This document shows, one piece after another, positions 1-7,768 of a DNA stretch of 36,853 nt. The position numbers and the translations under genes were made by a program. Source of the DNA: Nocardiopsis endophytica (GTDB taxonomy: Bacteria > Actinomycetota > Actinomycetes > Streptosporangiales > Streptosporangiaceae); contig NZ_JAQFWQ010000073.1 in NCBI RefSeq assembly GCF_027706725.1, positions 1 to 36,853 on the forward strand, in the 5' to 3' direction. The stretch's first letter is position 1; each line of letters starts with the position of its first letter. The notes under the pieces were generated by a model. The model saw nothing but the letters and a program-made list of their open reading frames with translations. It did no database searches and had not been told where the DNA came from.

Positions 1-4
1 GACC

Positions 5-30
5 GGCACACGCCCATTGCGGCGTGTGCC
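5..30. terminator. Perfect 10-bp hairpin at the window edge
   Basis: GGCACACGCC (5-14) and GGCGTGTGCC (21-30) pair perfectly around a 6-nt loop. There is no T-run, as is usual in high-GC actinomycetes. It probably ends a gene lying to the left of the window, but an operator cannot be excluded. From 31 to 262 I see no gene, only GC-rich sequence with a short direct repeat (ACCGGTCGT twice near 170-187). Confidence 0.5.
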
Positions 31-262
31 GCTCCAGCGGACCCGGGGCGTGACACCCGCCTCCGGCGGACGGCGGCCCGCTCCCGCCCTCCTCGCGCCC
101 GCACGGCGGCGGAAGAGGGCACGGGCGCATGCACCGCCCGGCGGGGACGCCGACCGCGGCGACCGTGCACCGGTCGTACCGGTCGTATGGGTCCCACCGG
201 CCGCGTCGGCCGCGCCGGGCGGGAACGACCTGCGATGATCACGACAGAGACGACGGAGAACC

Positions 263-1606
263 ATGTCTGGACACGAATTCGACCTCGTTCTGCGCGCCGG
301 GCGCGCCGTCACCCCTGAGGGGGAGCGCGCCGTGACCGTGGGCGTGCGCGACGGGCGCATCGCCGCCGTCGAGGACGCCGGCGCCGCCCTGGACGGCGCC
401 CGCACCGTGGACGTGGCCGAGGACGAGGTGCTGCTTCCCGGCCTCGTCGACAGCCACGTGCACGTCAACGAGCCCGGCCGCACCGAGTGGGAGGGCTTCG
501 CCAGCGCCACCCGCGCCGCGGCGGCCGGAGGCGTCACCACCATCGTCGACATGCCGCTGAACAGCGTCCCGCCCACCACCACCGCCGAAGGGCTGCGCGT
601 CAAGCGCGAGGTGGCCGAGGGCCAGGTCGCGGTGGACGTCGGCTTCTGGGGCGGCGCCGTGCCCGAGAACAGCGCCCCCGGCGCCACCGGGGAGCTGGCC
701 GCCCTGTACGAGCGCGGCGTCTTCGGCTTCAAGGCCTTCCTCTCGCCCTCGGGCGTCGACGAGTTCGGCCACCTCACCCCCGAGCTGTACCGCTCGGCCA
801 CCGCCGCCATCGGCGCCCTGGGCGGCCAGATCATCGTGCACGCCGAGGACCCGAACCTGTTGGACTCCGCGCCCCAGGCGCACGGCGCCGACTACGCCGG
901 CTTCCTCGCATCGCGCCCCGACGAGGCCGAGCACGAGGCGATCCGGCTGGTCATCGAGACCGCCCGGCGCACCGGCACCCGCTCGCACATCCTCCACCTG
1001 TCCACCGCCACCGCCCTGCCGATGATCGAGAAGGCCCGCGCCGACGGAGTCCCGCTCACGGTGGAGACCTGCCCGCACTACCTGACCATCGCCGCCGAGG
1101 AGGTGCCCGCGGGCAACACCAGCTTCAAGTGCTGCCCGCCCATCCGCGGCGCCGCCAACCGGGACGCCCTGTGGCGGGCGCTGGCCGAGGGCACCATCGA
1201 CTGCATCGTCAGCGACCACTCGCCGAGCACCCCCGACCTGAAGACCGACGACTTCGGCAGCGCCTGGGGCGGCGTGGCCGGACTCCAGGTCGGCTTCCCG
1301 GCGGTATGGACCGAGGCGTCCGAGCGCGGCCACTCCCTCGCCGACGTGGTGGGCTGGATGTCCGCGGGCCCTGCGCGGGTGGCCGGGCTGCCCTCCAAGG
1401 GCGCCCTGGCGGTGGGCCGCGACGCCGATTTCGCGGTGGTGGCGCCGGAGGCGTCCACCACGATCGACGCCCGCACGCTCCAGCACAAGAACCCGGTGAG
1501 CGCCTACGACGGCCGGACGCTCAAGGGCGTCGTGCGCGCCACCTACCTCCGGGGTGACGAGGTCGAGCTGGACAAGCCCGCGGGGCGCCTCCTGGACCGT
1601 CCCTGA
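263..1606 (+). CDS. allB: Allantoinase
   Basis: The 447-residue protein is a cyclic amidohydrolase that opens the hydantoin ring of allantoin to give allantoate, in the cytoplasm. The binuclear metal site is complete: DSHVH near the N-terminus (H65, H67), the lysine that would be carbamylated in GFKAF (K157), H193 in VHAED, H245 in HILHL, and D318 in VSDHS. This spacing matches allantoinase rather than dihydropyrimidinase, and the length is usual. The ATG at 263 follows a GGAGA ribosome site by four bases. It faces two nucleobase permeases and lies near urate oxidase, HIU hydrolase and OHCU decarboxylase, whose combined product is allantoin. Allantoate amidohydrolase is not next to it. Family assignment is secure; substrate specificity rests on motif spacing and context. 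Confidence 0.95.
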   Translation: MSGHEFDLVLRAGRAVTPEGERAVTVGVRDGRIAAVEDAGAALDGARTVDVAEDEVLLPGLVDSHVHVNEPGRTEWEGFASATRAAAAGGVTTIVDMPLNSVPPTTTAEGLRVKREVAEGQVAVDVGFWGGAVPENSAPGATGELAALYERGVFGFKAFLSPSGVDEFGHLTPELYRSATAAIGALGGQIIVHAEDPNLLDSAPQAHGADYAGFLASRPDEAEHEAIRLVIETARRTGTRSHILHLSTATALPMIEKARADGVPLTVETCPHYLTIAAEEVPAGNTSFKCCPPIRGAANRDALWRALAEGTIDCIVSDHSPSTPDLKTDDFGSAWGGVAGLQVGFPAVWTEASERGHSLADVVGWMSAGPARVAGLPSKGALAVGRDADFAVVAPEASTTIDARTLQHKNPVSAYDGRTLKGVVRATYLRGDEVELDKPAGRLLDRP

Positions 1607-1631
1607 GCCCTCCGGGGCGCTCATCCGTGTA

Positions 1632-1726
1632 AGAGCCCGCGCGGATAGGCGTGCACGCTCGGCGTTGATCTCGGGAGAAACGACGCTTCCGGGCCGCTTT
1701 TAGGGGCGCATTTCCCGAGATCAACG
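1632..1726. repeat. Palindromic intergenic element, copy A (95 bp)
   Basis: The core at 1663-1726 is 64 bp with perfect 14-bp ends, CGTTGATCTCGGGA and its complement. The left flank starts with AGAGCCCGCGCGGA (1632-1645), 17 bp before the core. Reverse-complemented, the core closely matches 11567-11630 and 20758-20821, each also exactly 64 bp. The flank recurs at the same distance beside the 20758 copy. No transposase is present. Confidence 0.85.
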
Positions 1727-1740
1727 AAGCAGGGGCGGCG

Positions 1741-1790
1741 GTCGGAGACCGTCTGAGACAGCCTGAGGCGGCCTGAGACGGCCTGAGACG
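1741..1790. repeat. 10-bp tandem repeat, five units
   Basis: Five consecutive decamers resemble GCCTGAGACG: GTCGGAGACC, GTCTGAGACA, GCCTGAGGCG and then two identical GCCTGAGACG. The array runs directly into the 17-bp hairpin. Function unknown; the period equals about one helical turn. Confidence 0.8.
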
Positions 1791-1826
1791 GCGATGGCCC
1801 GGGACTTCCGTCCCGGGCCATCGCCG
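1789..1826. terminator. Bidirectional hairpin terminator
   Basis: The arms 1789-1805 and 1810-1826 are perfect 17-bp complements around the loop TTCC. The hairpin lies between the convergent ends of allB and the permease gene, so it can serve both strands. No T-run follows. Confidence 0.75.
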
Positions 1827-1877
1827 TGCGGTTCCTCGGCGGAGCGGTGTCCGGCACTCTCACGCCCCGGGCGTCCA

Positions 1878-1899
1878 GGGCGGTGTACCGACACCGCCC
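1878..1899. terminator. Second hairpin in the convergent gap
   Basis: GGGCGGTGT (1878-1886) and ACACCGCCC (1891-1899) form a perfect 9-bp stem with loop ACCG, about 110 bp beyond the permease stop. It is likely an additional terminator for the minus-strand transcript. Confidence 0.5.
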
Positions 1900-2007
1900 G
1901 CCGGGGGCGTCCACCGGACGGGAACGACGCTCCAGCGGGCGCCGGCGCGTCGCCTCAGGGGCTCCCAGGGCCTTGCCGAGCCCCTGGCGCCCGCCCGCCG
2001 CAACGCG

Positions 2008-3507
2008 CTAGTCCGCGTCCTTGGCCAGCTCCTCTCCCTGCGTCCGCGGGTCGGGCGCCCGGTAGGCGGCGTCCGCCGACTCGGTGTACTTGGCCTCGCC
2101 CGGCCCCGCCGTGCGCAGCTCCTCGCCGTCGATCTCCGGACTCCGGTCCTGCCTCGGCCTCCCGATGACGTTGAAGCAGATGTTCAGCGCGATCGCCACG
2201 ATCGCCGCGCCCACGATGCCCGAGTGCAGCACCAGCGCCACCTGGGGCGGGAAGCCCTCGTAGAACTCCGGCACCGCCATCGGGATGATGCCGAAGCCCA
2301 GCGACGTGGCCACCAGGATCAGGTTGAGGTTGTTGTCGAAGTCGACCTTGGCCAGCGTGCGCACGCCGCTGGCGGCCACCGAGCCGAACAGCACCAGCCC
2401 GGCCCCGCCCAGCACCGGCATCGGGATCGCGGCCACGACCCGGCCCAGCACCGGGAACAGCCCCAGCACGATGAGGATGCCCGCGCCGGAGGCGACCACG
2501 TACCGGCTGCGGACCTTGGTCAGCGCCAGCAGGCCGATGTTCTGCGCGAACGAGCTGCCCGGCGTGGAGTTGAGCAGCGGACCGATGATGGAGGCGCTCA
2601 CGTCCGCCCGCAGGCCGGCCGAGATGCGCTTGGCGTCCACCTTCGACCCGGTGATCTCGCCGACCGCGATGATGTGCGAGGCGCCCTCGGTGAGCACCAC
2701 CAGCATGATCACGCACATCGTCAGGACGGCCGCCACGTCGAACACCGGCATCCCGAAGTGCAGCGGAGAGCCGAGCGCGAAGTAGGCGCCGTCGGGCACC
2801 GACCCGAAGTCGGTCTTGCCGAACGGCAGCGCGATCAGCGTCCCGGCGATCAGCCCCAGCAGGATGGACACCCGGCCCAGCAGCCCGGGCAGCACCCGGG
2901 AGAACAGCAGCACCAGCGCCAGGGTGGCCCCGGCCAGTGCCAGGTTCCCCATGGAGGGGTGGCCCGACTCGGCGCCGTCGACCACCCACCCGGCCGCCAC
3001 CGGCATCAGCGACAGCCCGATCACGGTGATGATGCTCCCGGTCACCTGGGGCGGGAAGAACCGCACCAGGTGGCCGAAGAACGGGGTCAGGCACAGCGCG
3101 AACACGCCGCCGACCAGGGAGGCGCCGAAGACCACCGGCAGCCCCTGCTCGGCGGCGATGGCGGTCATCGCCGACACCGGGACGAACGATGAGGCGACGA
3201 CGATGGGCAGCTGGGCGCCCATGCGCCAGGGGCCCAGACTCTGCAGCAGGGTCGCGATGCCCGCGACCAGCAGGGCGCCGCTGACCAGGATGCCCAGGTC
3301 GGCCGGGTCCAGCCCGGCGGCGCCGCCGATGACCAGCGCGGGGGCGACCGCGCCGGCGTACATGGTCAGGATGTGCTGCAGCCCGTAGAGCAGCAGCAGT
3401 CTCGGGGGGAGCTTCTCGTCTTCAGGGCGGTGGGGGGCGGTGGTGTCTCCCTCGGCTCCGGCCTTCGTTGTGGCCTGGGTGTCACGGTCCGGCTTTCCGA
3501 ATCTCAT
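2008..3507 (-). CDS. NCS2-family nucleobase (xanthine/urate/uracil type) permease
   Basis: The 499-residue membrane protein belongs to nucleobase:cation symporter family 2 and probably imports xanthine, urate or a related base with a proton. About 12-14 hydrophobic segments run from residue ~35 to ~450. Family signatures are visible: LQHILTMYAG in the first membrane segment, LTEGASH with the acidic substrate residue in the middle, and QNIGLLALTK, which fits the NCS2 motif Q-N-x-G-x4-T-[RK]. The start ATG is at 3507, with only a weak ribosome site. A paralogue lies 156 bp upstream on the same strand. The neighbourhood of urate oxidase and allantoinase argues for a purine rather than uracil substrate, but sequence alone does not settle it. 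Confidence 0.9.
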   Translation of the reverse strand: MRFGKPDRDTQATTKAGAEGDTTAPHRPEDEKLPPRLLLLYGLQHILTMYAGAVAPALVIGGAAGLDPADLGILVSGALLVAGIATLLQSLGPWRMGAQLPIVVASSFVPVSAMTAIAAEQGLPVVFGASLVGGVFALCLTPFFGHLVRFFPPQVTGSIITVIGLSLMPVAAGWVVDGAESGHPSMGNLALAGATLALVLLFSRVLPGLLGRVSILLGLIAGTLIALPFGKTDFGSVPDGAYFALGSPLHFGMPVFDVAAVLTMCVIMLVVLTEGASHIIAVGEITGSKVDAKRISAGLRADVSASIIGPLLNSTPGSSFAQNIGLLALTKVRSRYVVASGAGILIVLGLFPVLGRVVAAIPMPVLGGAGLVLFGSVAASGVRTLAKVDFDNNLNLILVATSLGFGIIPMAVPEFYEGFPPQVALVLHSGIVGAAIVAIALNICFNVIGRPRQDRSPEIDGEELRTAGPGEAKYTESADAAYRAPDPRTQGEELAKDAD

Positions 3508-3531
3508 GGCCAGTTTCCAGCCTTCGGTCTT

Positions 3532-3600
3532 GGGTTCGGCCGTCCCGAGGTGCGGGGCACTCCACCCTGGGGGACACCGTCCCGGGGTGCGGCCGAACCC
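3532..3600. repeat. Inverted repeat upstream of the first permease
   Basis: GGGTTCGGCC (3532-3541) and GGCCGAACCC (3591-3600) are perfect complements. Inside them sits a near-direct repeat, CCGTCCCGAGGTGCGG and CCGTCCCGGGGTGCGG. The block lies between the two permease genes, just upstream of the 2008-3507 start. It could be a terminator for the upstream permease, a leader structure or an operator. Confidence 0.45.
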
Positions 3601-3663
3601 GGTGTGTGGGAAGGGCGGGCGGCCCGGTCGCGCCCTGAGGTCCGGGGCCGCCCGGCCGGCGTG

Positions 3664-5112
3664 TCAGCCGCCCTCCGGGCGGGCCGACGGTGCGGATGCC
3701 GGCGGTGCGGCGGAGGCGCCCGCGGGCTCCCCCTCCGCGCCGCCGCCGGGGACCTCGCCCCCGGCGGCGGAGGACTGGGGGCCGCGTCTGCCGCGGCCCA
3801 GGGTGAAGAGCAGGTTGAGGCCGATCGCGACCGCGGAGGCCCCGACGATGCCCGAGTGCAGCACGGTCGCGGCCCAGCCCGGAAGCCCCTCGTAGAAGTG
3901 GGGGAAGAGCATCGGGGTGAGCCCGGCCGCCAGGGAGGCGCCCACGAGCACCAGGTTGAGCTGGTCGGTCAGGTCGGCCTCGGCGATGGTCTTGACGCCG
4001 CTGGCGGCGACGGTGCCGAACAGCACCAGCCCGGCCCCGCCGAGCACCGGCATGGGGATGGCGGCCACGAGGCGCCCCAGCACCGGGAACAGGCCCAGGG
4101 CCACCAGCAGCCCGCCCGCCCAGGCGACGACGAACCGGCTGCGCACGCGGGTCATGGCGACCAGGCCGATGTTCTGGGCGAAGGAGGAGACGGGGAAGGT
4201 GTTCAGGACCGGGGCGAGTGTGGACGACAGCGCGCTCGCCCGGATGCCGTCGGAGATGCGCCGCCGGTCGATGCGGGCGCCGACGACGGCGCCCACGCCC
4301 ATGATGTTGGCGGTCCCCTCGGTCAGCACCACCAGCATCACGATGCACATGGTGACGACGGCGGCGGGGTCGAAGGCGGGCGGCCCGTAGTGGAAGGGCT
4401 CGGGCAGGGCGAACACCGGGCCGTCGAGCACCCGGGAGAAGTCCGTGCGGCCGAGGGCGGCGGCGACGGCGGTGCCCGCGGTGAGGCCGATGAGGATCGC
4501 GAACCGGCCCAGCACCCCGGGCACCCGGTTCAGCGCCAGCACCAGCGCCAGGGTGCCCAGGCCCAGGGCGAGGTCGGCGTTGGCGGGTGTGCCCCCCTCC
4601 CCGCCGTCGACGATCCACCCGATCGCGACGGGGAACAGGGACAGCCCGATGACGGTGACGATGGTCCCGGTGACGATGGGCGGGAAGAAGCGCACCAGGG
4701 ACCCGAAGAACGGGGTGACCGCCAGGGCGAACAGGCCCGCGGCGAGGCTGGCGCCGAACACGGTGGGCAGCCCGCCGTCCGCGGCGATGGACTCCATGGC
4801 GCCGACCGGGACGAAGGTGGCGCCGACGACGATGGGCAGCTGCGACCCCAGGCGCAGGCGGGGCGGGCCCAGCGTCTGCAGGAGGGTGGCCAGTCCGGCC
4901 AGCAGGGTGGTGGCGGCGATCATCACCGCGGTCTCGGAGGCGTCGAGCCCGGCGGCGGTGCCGATGATCAGCGGCGGGGTGATCAGCCCCGCGTACATGG
5001 TCAGCAGGTGCTGCAGTCCGCCGACGAAGTACTGGCCGACGCTCAGGCGCCGGTCCTCGGGGCGGGATGAGGGGACGCCTCGGGCGTCCTCGCCGGATGG
5101 GTCGTTCGGCAT
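3664..5112 (-). CDS. Second NCS2-family nucleobase permease
   Basis: The 482-residue protein is a paralogue of the 2008-3507 permease with the same layout: LQHLLTMYAG, LTEGTANIMG and QNIGLVAMTR match the NCS2 signatures, and about a dozen membrane segments span residues ~28-445. The C-terminal ~40 residues are low-complexity Gly/Ala/Pro. ATG at 5112 is chosen because the membrane core begins shortly after it. A perfect 8-bp inverted repeat lies immediately upstream. The pair resembles the two adjacent urate/xanthine permeases seen in other purine-degradation clusters (for example pucJ/pucK in Bacillus subtilis). Which base each carries cannot be told from the sequence. Confidence 0.9.
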   Translation of the reverse strand: MPNDPSGEDARGVPSSRPEDRRLSVGQYFVGGLQHLLTMYAGLITPPLIIGTAAGLDASETAVMIAATTLLAGLATLLQTLGPPRLRLGSQLPIVVGATFVPVGAMESIAADGGLPTVFGASLAAGLFALAVTPFFGSLVRFFPPIVTGTIVTVIGLSLFPVAIGWIVDGGEGGTPANADLALGLGTLALVLALNRVPGVLGRFAILIGLTAGTAVAAALGRTDFSRVLDGPVFALPEPFHYGPPAFDPAAVVTMCIVMLVVLTEGTANIMGVGAVVGARIDRRRISDGIRASALSSTLAPVLNTFPVSSFAQNIGLVAMTRVRSRFVVAWAGGLLVALGLFPVLGRLVAAIPMPVLGGAGLVLFGTVAASGVKTIAEADLTDQLNLVLVGASLAAGLTPMLFPHFYEGLPGWAATVLHSGIVGASAVAIGLNLLFTLGRGRRGPQSSAAGGEVPGGGAEGEPAGASAAPPASAPSARPEGG

Positions 5113-5119
5113 GGGAGGT

Positions 5120-5147
5120 GACCTGTCCCGTGTGTCAATGACAGGTC
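5120..5147. promoter_or_regulatory. Operator-like inverted repeat upstream of the second permease
   Basis: GACCTGTC (5120-5127) and GACAGGTC (5140-5147) are perfect 8-bp complements separated by 12 bp, starting 7 bp upstream of the permease ATG. An isolated GACCTGTC half also occurs at 6364, upstream of urate oxidase. The binding regulator is unknown. Confidence 0.4.
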
Positions 5148-5247
5148 GCGGCCTCTGTGAGCGGGGCCGGCGGCCTGGAATGCGGGTACGCGTGCGGGCC
5201 GCGGCGCGGGTCCGGGGGACCGGCGGGCGGCGGTGCGGTTCGCGGTG

Positions 5248-5280
5248 GGCGTCCCGGCCCCGGAGCGCGGCCGGGACGCC
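5248..5280. terminator. Terminator hairpin after the urate oxidase gene
   Basis: GGCGTCCCGGCC (5248-5259) and GGCCGGGACGCC (5269-5280) form a perfect 12-bp stem with a 9-nt loop, 46 bp past the uricase stop on the minus strand. This suggests the permeases downstream have their own promoter. Confidence 0.6.
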
Positions 5281-5325
5281 GGGCGGCGCCGGGCCCCGGA
5301 GGAGGCGGGGTCCGGCGCACGGGCC

Positions 5326-6222
5326 TTACACGAAGCCGGGGACGGTCTCCCAGGCGCGGCCGGCCTCGGGGGCGTCGTCGCGCTCGACGACGGCCTCGAT
5401 CTTGCCGTAGGGCCGGTCGGCGGCGAAGAACACCTCGTTGGGGTTGTCCAGGCCGAACGGCGACAGGTCCACCAGGAAGTGGTGGTTGTTCGGCATGGAG
5501 AACTTGATCTCGGCGATCTCCGGGTGGGCCTCCAGGACGGCCTTGCCCATCGCGTAGAGGGTCTGCTGCAGCGCGAGGCTGTGCGTCTCGGCGAAGGCCT
5601 CCAGGGCCAGGGCCTTCACGGACTCGTAGGTCTTGTCCCAGTCGACGCCGGTGCCGATGTAGCGCCAGCGCGCGGTGACGTCGGTGGCCAGGATCCGGTC
5701 GTCGGTCTCGGCCAGGGTGGTGTACTTGGTCTTCGGGTAGCCGTGGAACTCCGACCCGGTCGACTTCAGGACGGTGAGCCCGGAGAAGCCGGACACCACC
5801 CACTCCTTGTCGCCGTCCTTGGTCACCACGGTGTTGCGGACCTCGGCGCCGGTGCGCACGAACGAGTGGTCGTGGGCGCCCTTGCCGGTGGAGATGCGCT
5901 CCCAGGCGTACTCCTCCACCTCCTGGCGCGCGCCGTAGACGTAGTCGTGCTCGTCGACGAAGTGGCGGGCCATCCTGAGGGCGAAGTCCTCGATGGCGCC
6001 GACGCCGCCCCACTCCTTGGCCTTGGCGTAGACCGTGTTCTTCTGGGTGTCGGTGGGAAGGCACTTGCAGTTGTCGCCTTCGGTGTGCACCGACTCCAGG
6101 TCGCCGCGGAGCTGCGAGCTGTAGTTGATGTCCTTGATGCTGTGCACCGGGGTCTCCCGGTTCACGTGCACCAGGCGGACCTCGGCCTTGCCGTACTGGT
6201 TGTCTCCGAGTCGGATGCCCAT
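5326..6222 (-). CDS. Urate oxidase (uricase)
   Basis: The 298-residue cofactor-free oxidase converts urate and oxygen to 5-hydroxyisourate. It shows both T-fold halves. The N-terminal half has YGKAEVRLVHV and LPTDTQKNTVYA, containing the catalytic threonine. Mid-protein is the uricase signature LKSTGSEFHGY. The C-terminal half has NNHHFLVDL with the active-site histidine. The start is ATG 6222 (MGIRLGDNQYGKA), preceded by AGGAGA at 8 bp; a longer frame begins at 6291 but adds a non-conserved leader. It is followed by a terminator hairpin and preceded, 188 bp away, by the genes for the next two enzymes of the pathway. The gap carries an operator-like sequence at 6247-6263, so it may be transcribed on its own as well. 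Confidence 0.95.
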   Translation of the reverse strand: MGIRLGDNQYGKAEVRLVHVNRETPVHSIKDINYSSQLRGDLESVHTEGDNCKCLPTDTQKNTVYAKAKEWGGVGAIEDFALRMARHFVDEHDYVYGARQEVEEYAWERISTGKGAHDHSFVRTGAEVRNTVVTKDGDKEWVVSGFSGLTVLKSTGSEFHGYPKTKYTTLAETDDRILATDVTARWRYIGTGVDWDKTYESVKALALEAFAETHSLALQQTLYAMGKAVLEAHPEIAEIKFSMPNNHHFLVDLSPFGLDNPNEVFFAADRPYGKIEAVVERDDAPEAGRAWETVPGFV

Positions 6223-6246
6223 GTGGGTCGTCTCCTGTTTTCTGTG

Positions 6247-6263
6247 CTCGAAACGCTGTTCAC
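6247..6263 (-). promoter_or_regulatory. Operator-like motif upstream of urate oxidase
   Basis: Read on the minus strand this is GTGAACAGCGTTTCGAG. It resembles GTGAAAAGTAGTTTCCAC in front of hydroxypyruvate isomerase (7721-7738) and GTAAAAGTGAGTTTCTGC in front of uraD (7457-7474) when one gap is allowed. An internal CTGTGAACAG palindrome overlaps it. This is the weakest of the three sites. Confidence 0.35.
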
Positions 6264-6410
6264 AGAAGTGCCGTTGCCGCTCTGGGCCCATCGGCGGGCC
6301 GGTGTCGGGGAAGGGCGAGCGGGCGGCGTGCGACGAGGGAGGACCGCTGTGGTCATGCGGAAGGACCTGTCACGCACTCGGATGGGGAGGGTGGTTCTCC
6401 GGTTCTGCTG

Positions 6411-6755
6411 TCAGGACCCCCTGTAGGTCGAGAAGGCGAACGGGCTCAGCAGCAGCGGGACGTGGTAGTGGGCGTCCTCGTCGGCCAGCTCGAACGCGAT
6501 GGTGACGTCGGGGTAGAACCCCTTCTGCCCGGTGCGCTCGAAGTAGGCCGCGGTGTCGAAGACGACCCGGTAGGTCCCTGCGGCGAGCTGGTCGGGCCCC
6601 AGGTCGGGGACCCTCCCGTCCTCATTGGTGGTTCCCGAGGCGACCGGCTCGTAGGCCGACCGGTCGGCGTCGGCGGCGGCCTCGAGCCGGACCGGGACAC
6701 CCGCGGCGGGGCGGCCCAGGGCGGCGTCGAGGACGTGCGTGGTCACGTGGCTCAT
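6411..6755 (-). CDS. uraH: 5-Hydroxyisourate hydrolase (transthyretin-like)
   Basis: The 114-residue protein hydrolyses 5-hydroxyisourate to OHCU, the second step of urate degradation. The transthyretin-related signatures are present: THVLDAALGRPA at the N-terminus, a central TAAYFERTG-QKGFYPDV stretch, HYHVPLLLSPF, and the diagnostic C-terminal tetrapeptide YRGS, which distinguishes the hydrolase from true transthyretin. Catalytic histidines (THVL and HYHVP) and the terminal Arg are in place. The start ATG at 6755 overlaps the stop of the upstream decarboxylase gene (ATGA), so the two are translationally coupled. The length is typical. Confidence 0.95.
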   Translation of the reverse strand: MSHVTTHVLDAALGRPAAGVPVRLEAAADADRSAYEPVASGTTNEDGRVPDLGPDQLAAGTYRVVFDTAAYFERTGQKGFYPDVTIAFELADEDAHYHVPLLLSPFAFSTYRGS

Positions 6756-7288
6756 GCGTCGTCCAGCACCTTTTCCACGCGCAGCAGCGCGATCTTGCGG
6801 AACTCCCCGCCGACGACCGCCTTCTCCCGCTCCGGGTCGTTCCCCAGGCGGGCCTGGAGGTCGGCGAGGAGGTCCTCGGGCGAGCGGCCGCTGGCGCACA
6901 CCAGGTAGATGTGGCCGAACCGCTCCTCGTAGGCGGCGTTGGCGGCCTTGAAGGCCTGCTCGGTGTCCCGGCCCCCGGCGGTGACCGCCGCCTGCTCGCC
7001 GCGGGACCACCGGGACTCGGTGTCCTCGCCGGAGGCCTTCTCGCCGATCCGGGGGTGGCGGGACAGGGCCGCGTCCACCTCGTCCGCGCTGAGCGTGCCG
7101 GCGTGCGCGTCGGCGGCGGCCAGCAGCGCCTCCCGGGTGGCGAAGGGCCGTTCGGCGTCGAGCGCCTCGACCCACCGGTCCACGTTCAGGCAGCGCGCGA
7201 ACTCGTCGCGGAAGGCCGGCGAGGACAGCGCGTTGACCCGGTCGAGCCCCGGGTCCCCGGTGGGCCGGGGCGTCGGGGGTTCGGGCAT
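6752..7288 (-). CDS. uraD: OHCU decarboxylase
   Basis: The 178-residue enzyme (2-oxo-4-hydroxy-4-carboxy-5-ureidoimidazoline decarboxylase) makes S-allantoin from OHCU, completing uricolysis. Recognisable segments are the N-terminal LSSPAFRDEFARCL, HPRIG with the catalytic histidine, WSRGEQAAV, and FGHIYLVCASGRS near the C-terminus. ATG 7288 is chosen over an upstream in-frame start because GGAAG precedes it and conserved sequence begins ~15 residues later. It is the first gene of the minus-strand unit and ends in an ATGA overlap with the hydrolase. Its promoter region faces the glyoxylate-salvage operon across 480 bp. Confidence 0.93.
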   Translation of the reverse strand: MPEPPTPRPTGDPGLDRVNALSSPAFRDEFARCLNVDRWVEALDAERPFATREALLAAADAHAGTLSADEVDAALSRHPRIGEKASGEDTESRWSRGEQAAVTAGGRDTEQAFKAANAAYEERFGHIYLVCASGRSPEDLLADLQARLGNDPEREKAVVGGEFRKIALLRVEKVLDDA

Positions 7289-7456
7289 GGCGGCTCGCTT
7301 CCTTGTGTCGGTCCGGCACGCGGGGCGGCGGGGCAGGGGCGGGGTCCCTCGGCGGTGCCCGGTCGGGATCCGCCGGGGCGCGCCCGGCCGGTGCGCGGCC
7401 GGTGGCTGGTGCGCGTTCACCCGCTGCTCCCCGCTCCGGCGAGCGGATTTCGTAGA

Positions 7457-7474
7457 GCAGAAACTCACTTTTAC
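7457..7474 (-). promoter_or_regulatory. Operator-like motif just downstream of the uraD promoter
   Basis: Minus-strand sequence GTAAAAGTGAGTTTCTGC shares AAAAGT and AGTTTC with the site at 7721-7738, allowing one inserted base. It starts near the predicted transcription start of the uraD promoter, a position where a bound repressor would block initiation. Confidence 0.45.
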
Positions 7475-7481
7475 ATCTCGG

Positions 7482-7512
7482 ACTGTAGCCCCGGTCACAG
7501 TGGGGTTGTCAA
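7482..7512 (-). promoter_or_regulatory. Predicted uraD promoter
   Basis: On the minus strand a consensus -35 TTGACA (7507-7512) is followed 19 bp later by TACAGT (7482-7487). The spacer is slightly long. Transcription would begin near 7475, about 190 bp before the uraD ATG. Confidence 0.45.
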
Positions 7513-7675
7513 CACGGGTCCGCCGCCGGTCCGCCGCCGGTCCGGCGGCGGGGCGTCCCCGCGGGGCCGCGACCTCCGGTGTACCCGTCGGTGAGGCGCG
7601 TCATATGTGAGCTGCATCCCATGATTCGACCTTATGCGCGCGATCGGACCAGGTGGGCGGATCGCGGAAGGGGAG

Positions 7676-7704
7676 TTGACAACCTCGGGCGCGGGGCGCA
7701 GACT
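7676..7704 (+). promoter_or_regulatory. Predicted hyi-glxR-gcl promoter
   Basis: A consensus -35 TTGACA (7676-7681) lies 17 bp before CAGACT (7699-7704), a weak -10. The expected start is near 7711, roughly 10 bp ahead of the operator-like site at 7721. Confidence 0.45.
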
Positions 7705-7720
7705 CGAATCATTCCTTCAA

Positions 7721-7738
7721 GTGAAAAGTAGTTTCCAC
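7721..7738 (+). promoter_or_regulatory. Operator-like imperfect palindrome upstream of hyi
   Basis: GTGAAAAGTAGTTTCCAC matches its own reverse complement at 14 of 18 positions. It lies between the predicted transcription start and the hyi ATG, and relatives occur at 7457-7474 and 6247-6263. An IclR-family repressor such as AllR, known to control allantoin and gcl genes in Streptomyces, would be a natural candidate. That is inference; no regulator gene lies nearby. Confidence 0.5.
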
Positions 7739-7768
7739 ATCACGAAAGATCTCGAGGGAGAGCGCGAC

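Larger units (their letters stand above)
1607..2007. other. Convergent intergenic region, no gene
   Basis: This 401-bp gap between the allantoinase and permease stops holds no credible gene. It contains the 95-bp palindromic element at 1632-1726, a five-unit 10-bp tandem repeat at 1741-1790, a perfect 17-bp hairpin at 1789-1826 and a 9-bp hairpin at 1878-1899. Confidence 0.7.
7289..7768. other. Divergent regulatory region between uraD and hyi
   Basis: This 480-bp gap has no credible gene. It carries a minus-strand promoter candidate and operator (7457-7512), an 8-bp hairpin CCGCCGCC/GGCGGCGG (7531-7551) flanked by triplicated GTCCGCCGCCG-like units, and a plus-strand promoter candidate and operator (7676-7738). 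Confidence 0.6.

Noticed and set aside
1663-1726. Palindromic element as an ordinary rho-independent terminator
   Set aside because: The loop region is over 30 bp and itself conserved between copies, and there is no T-run. Separate strong hairpins nearby are better terminator candidates.
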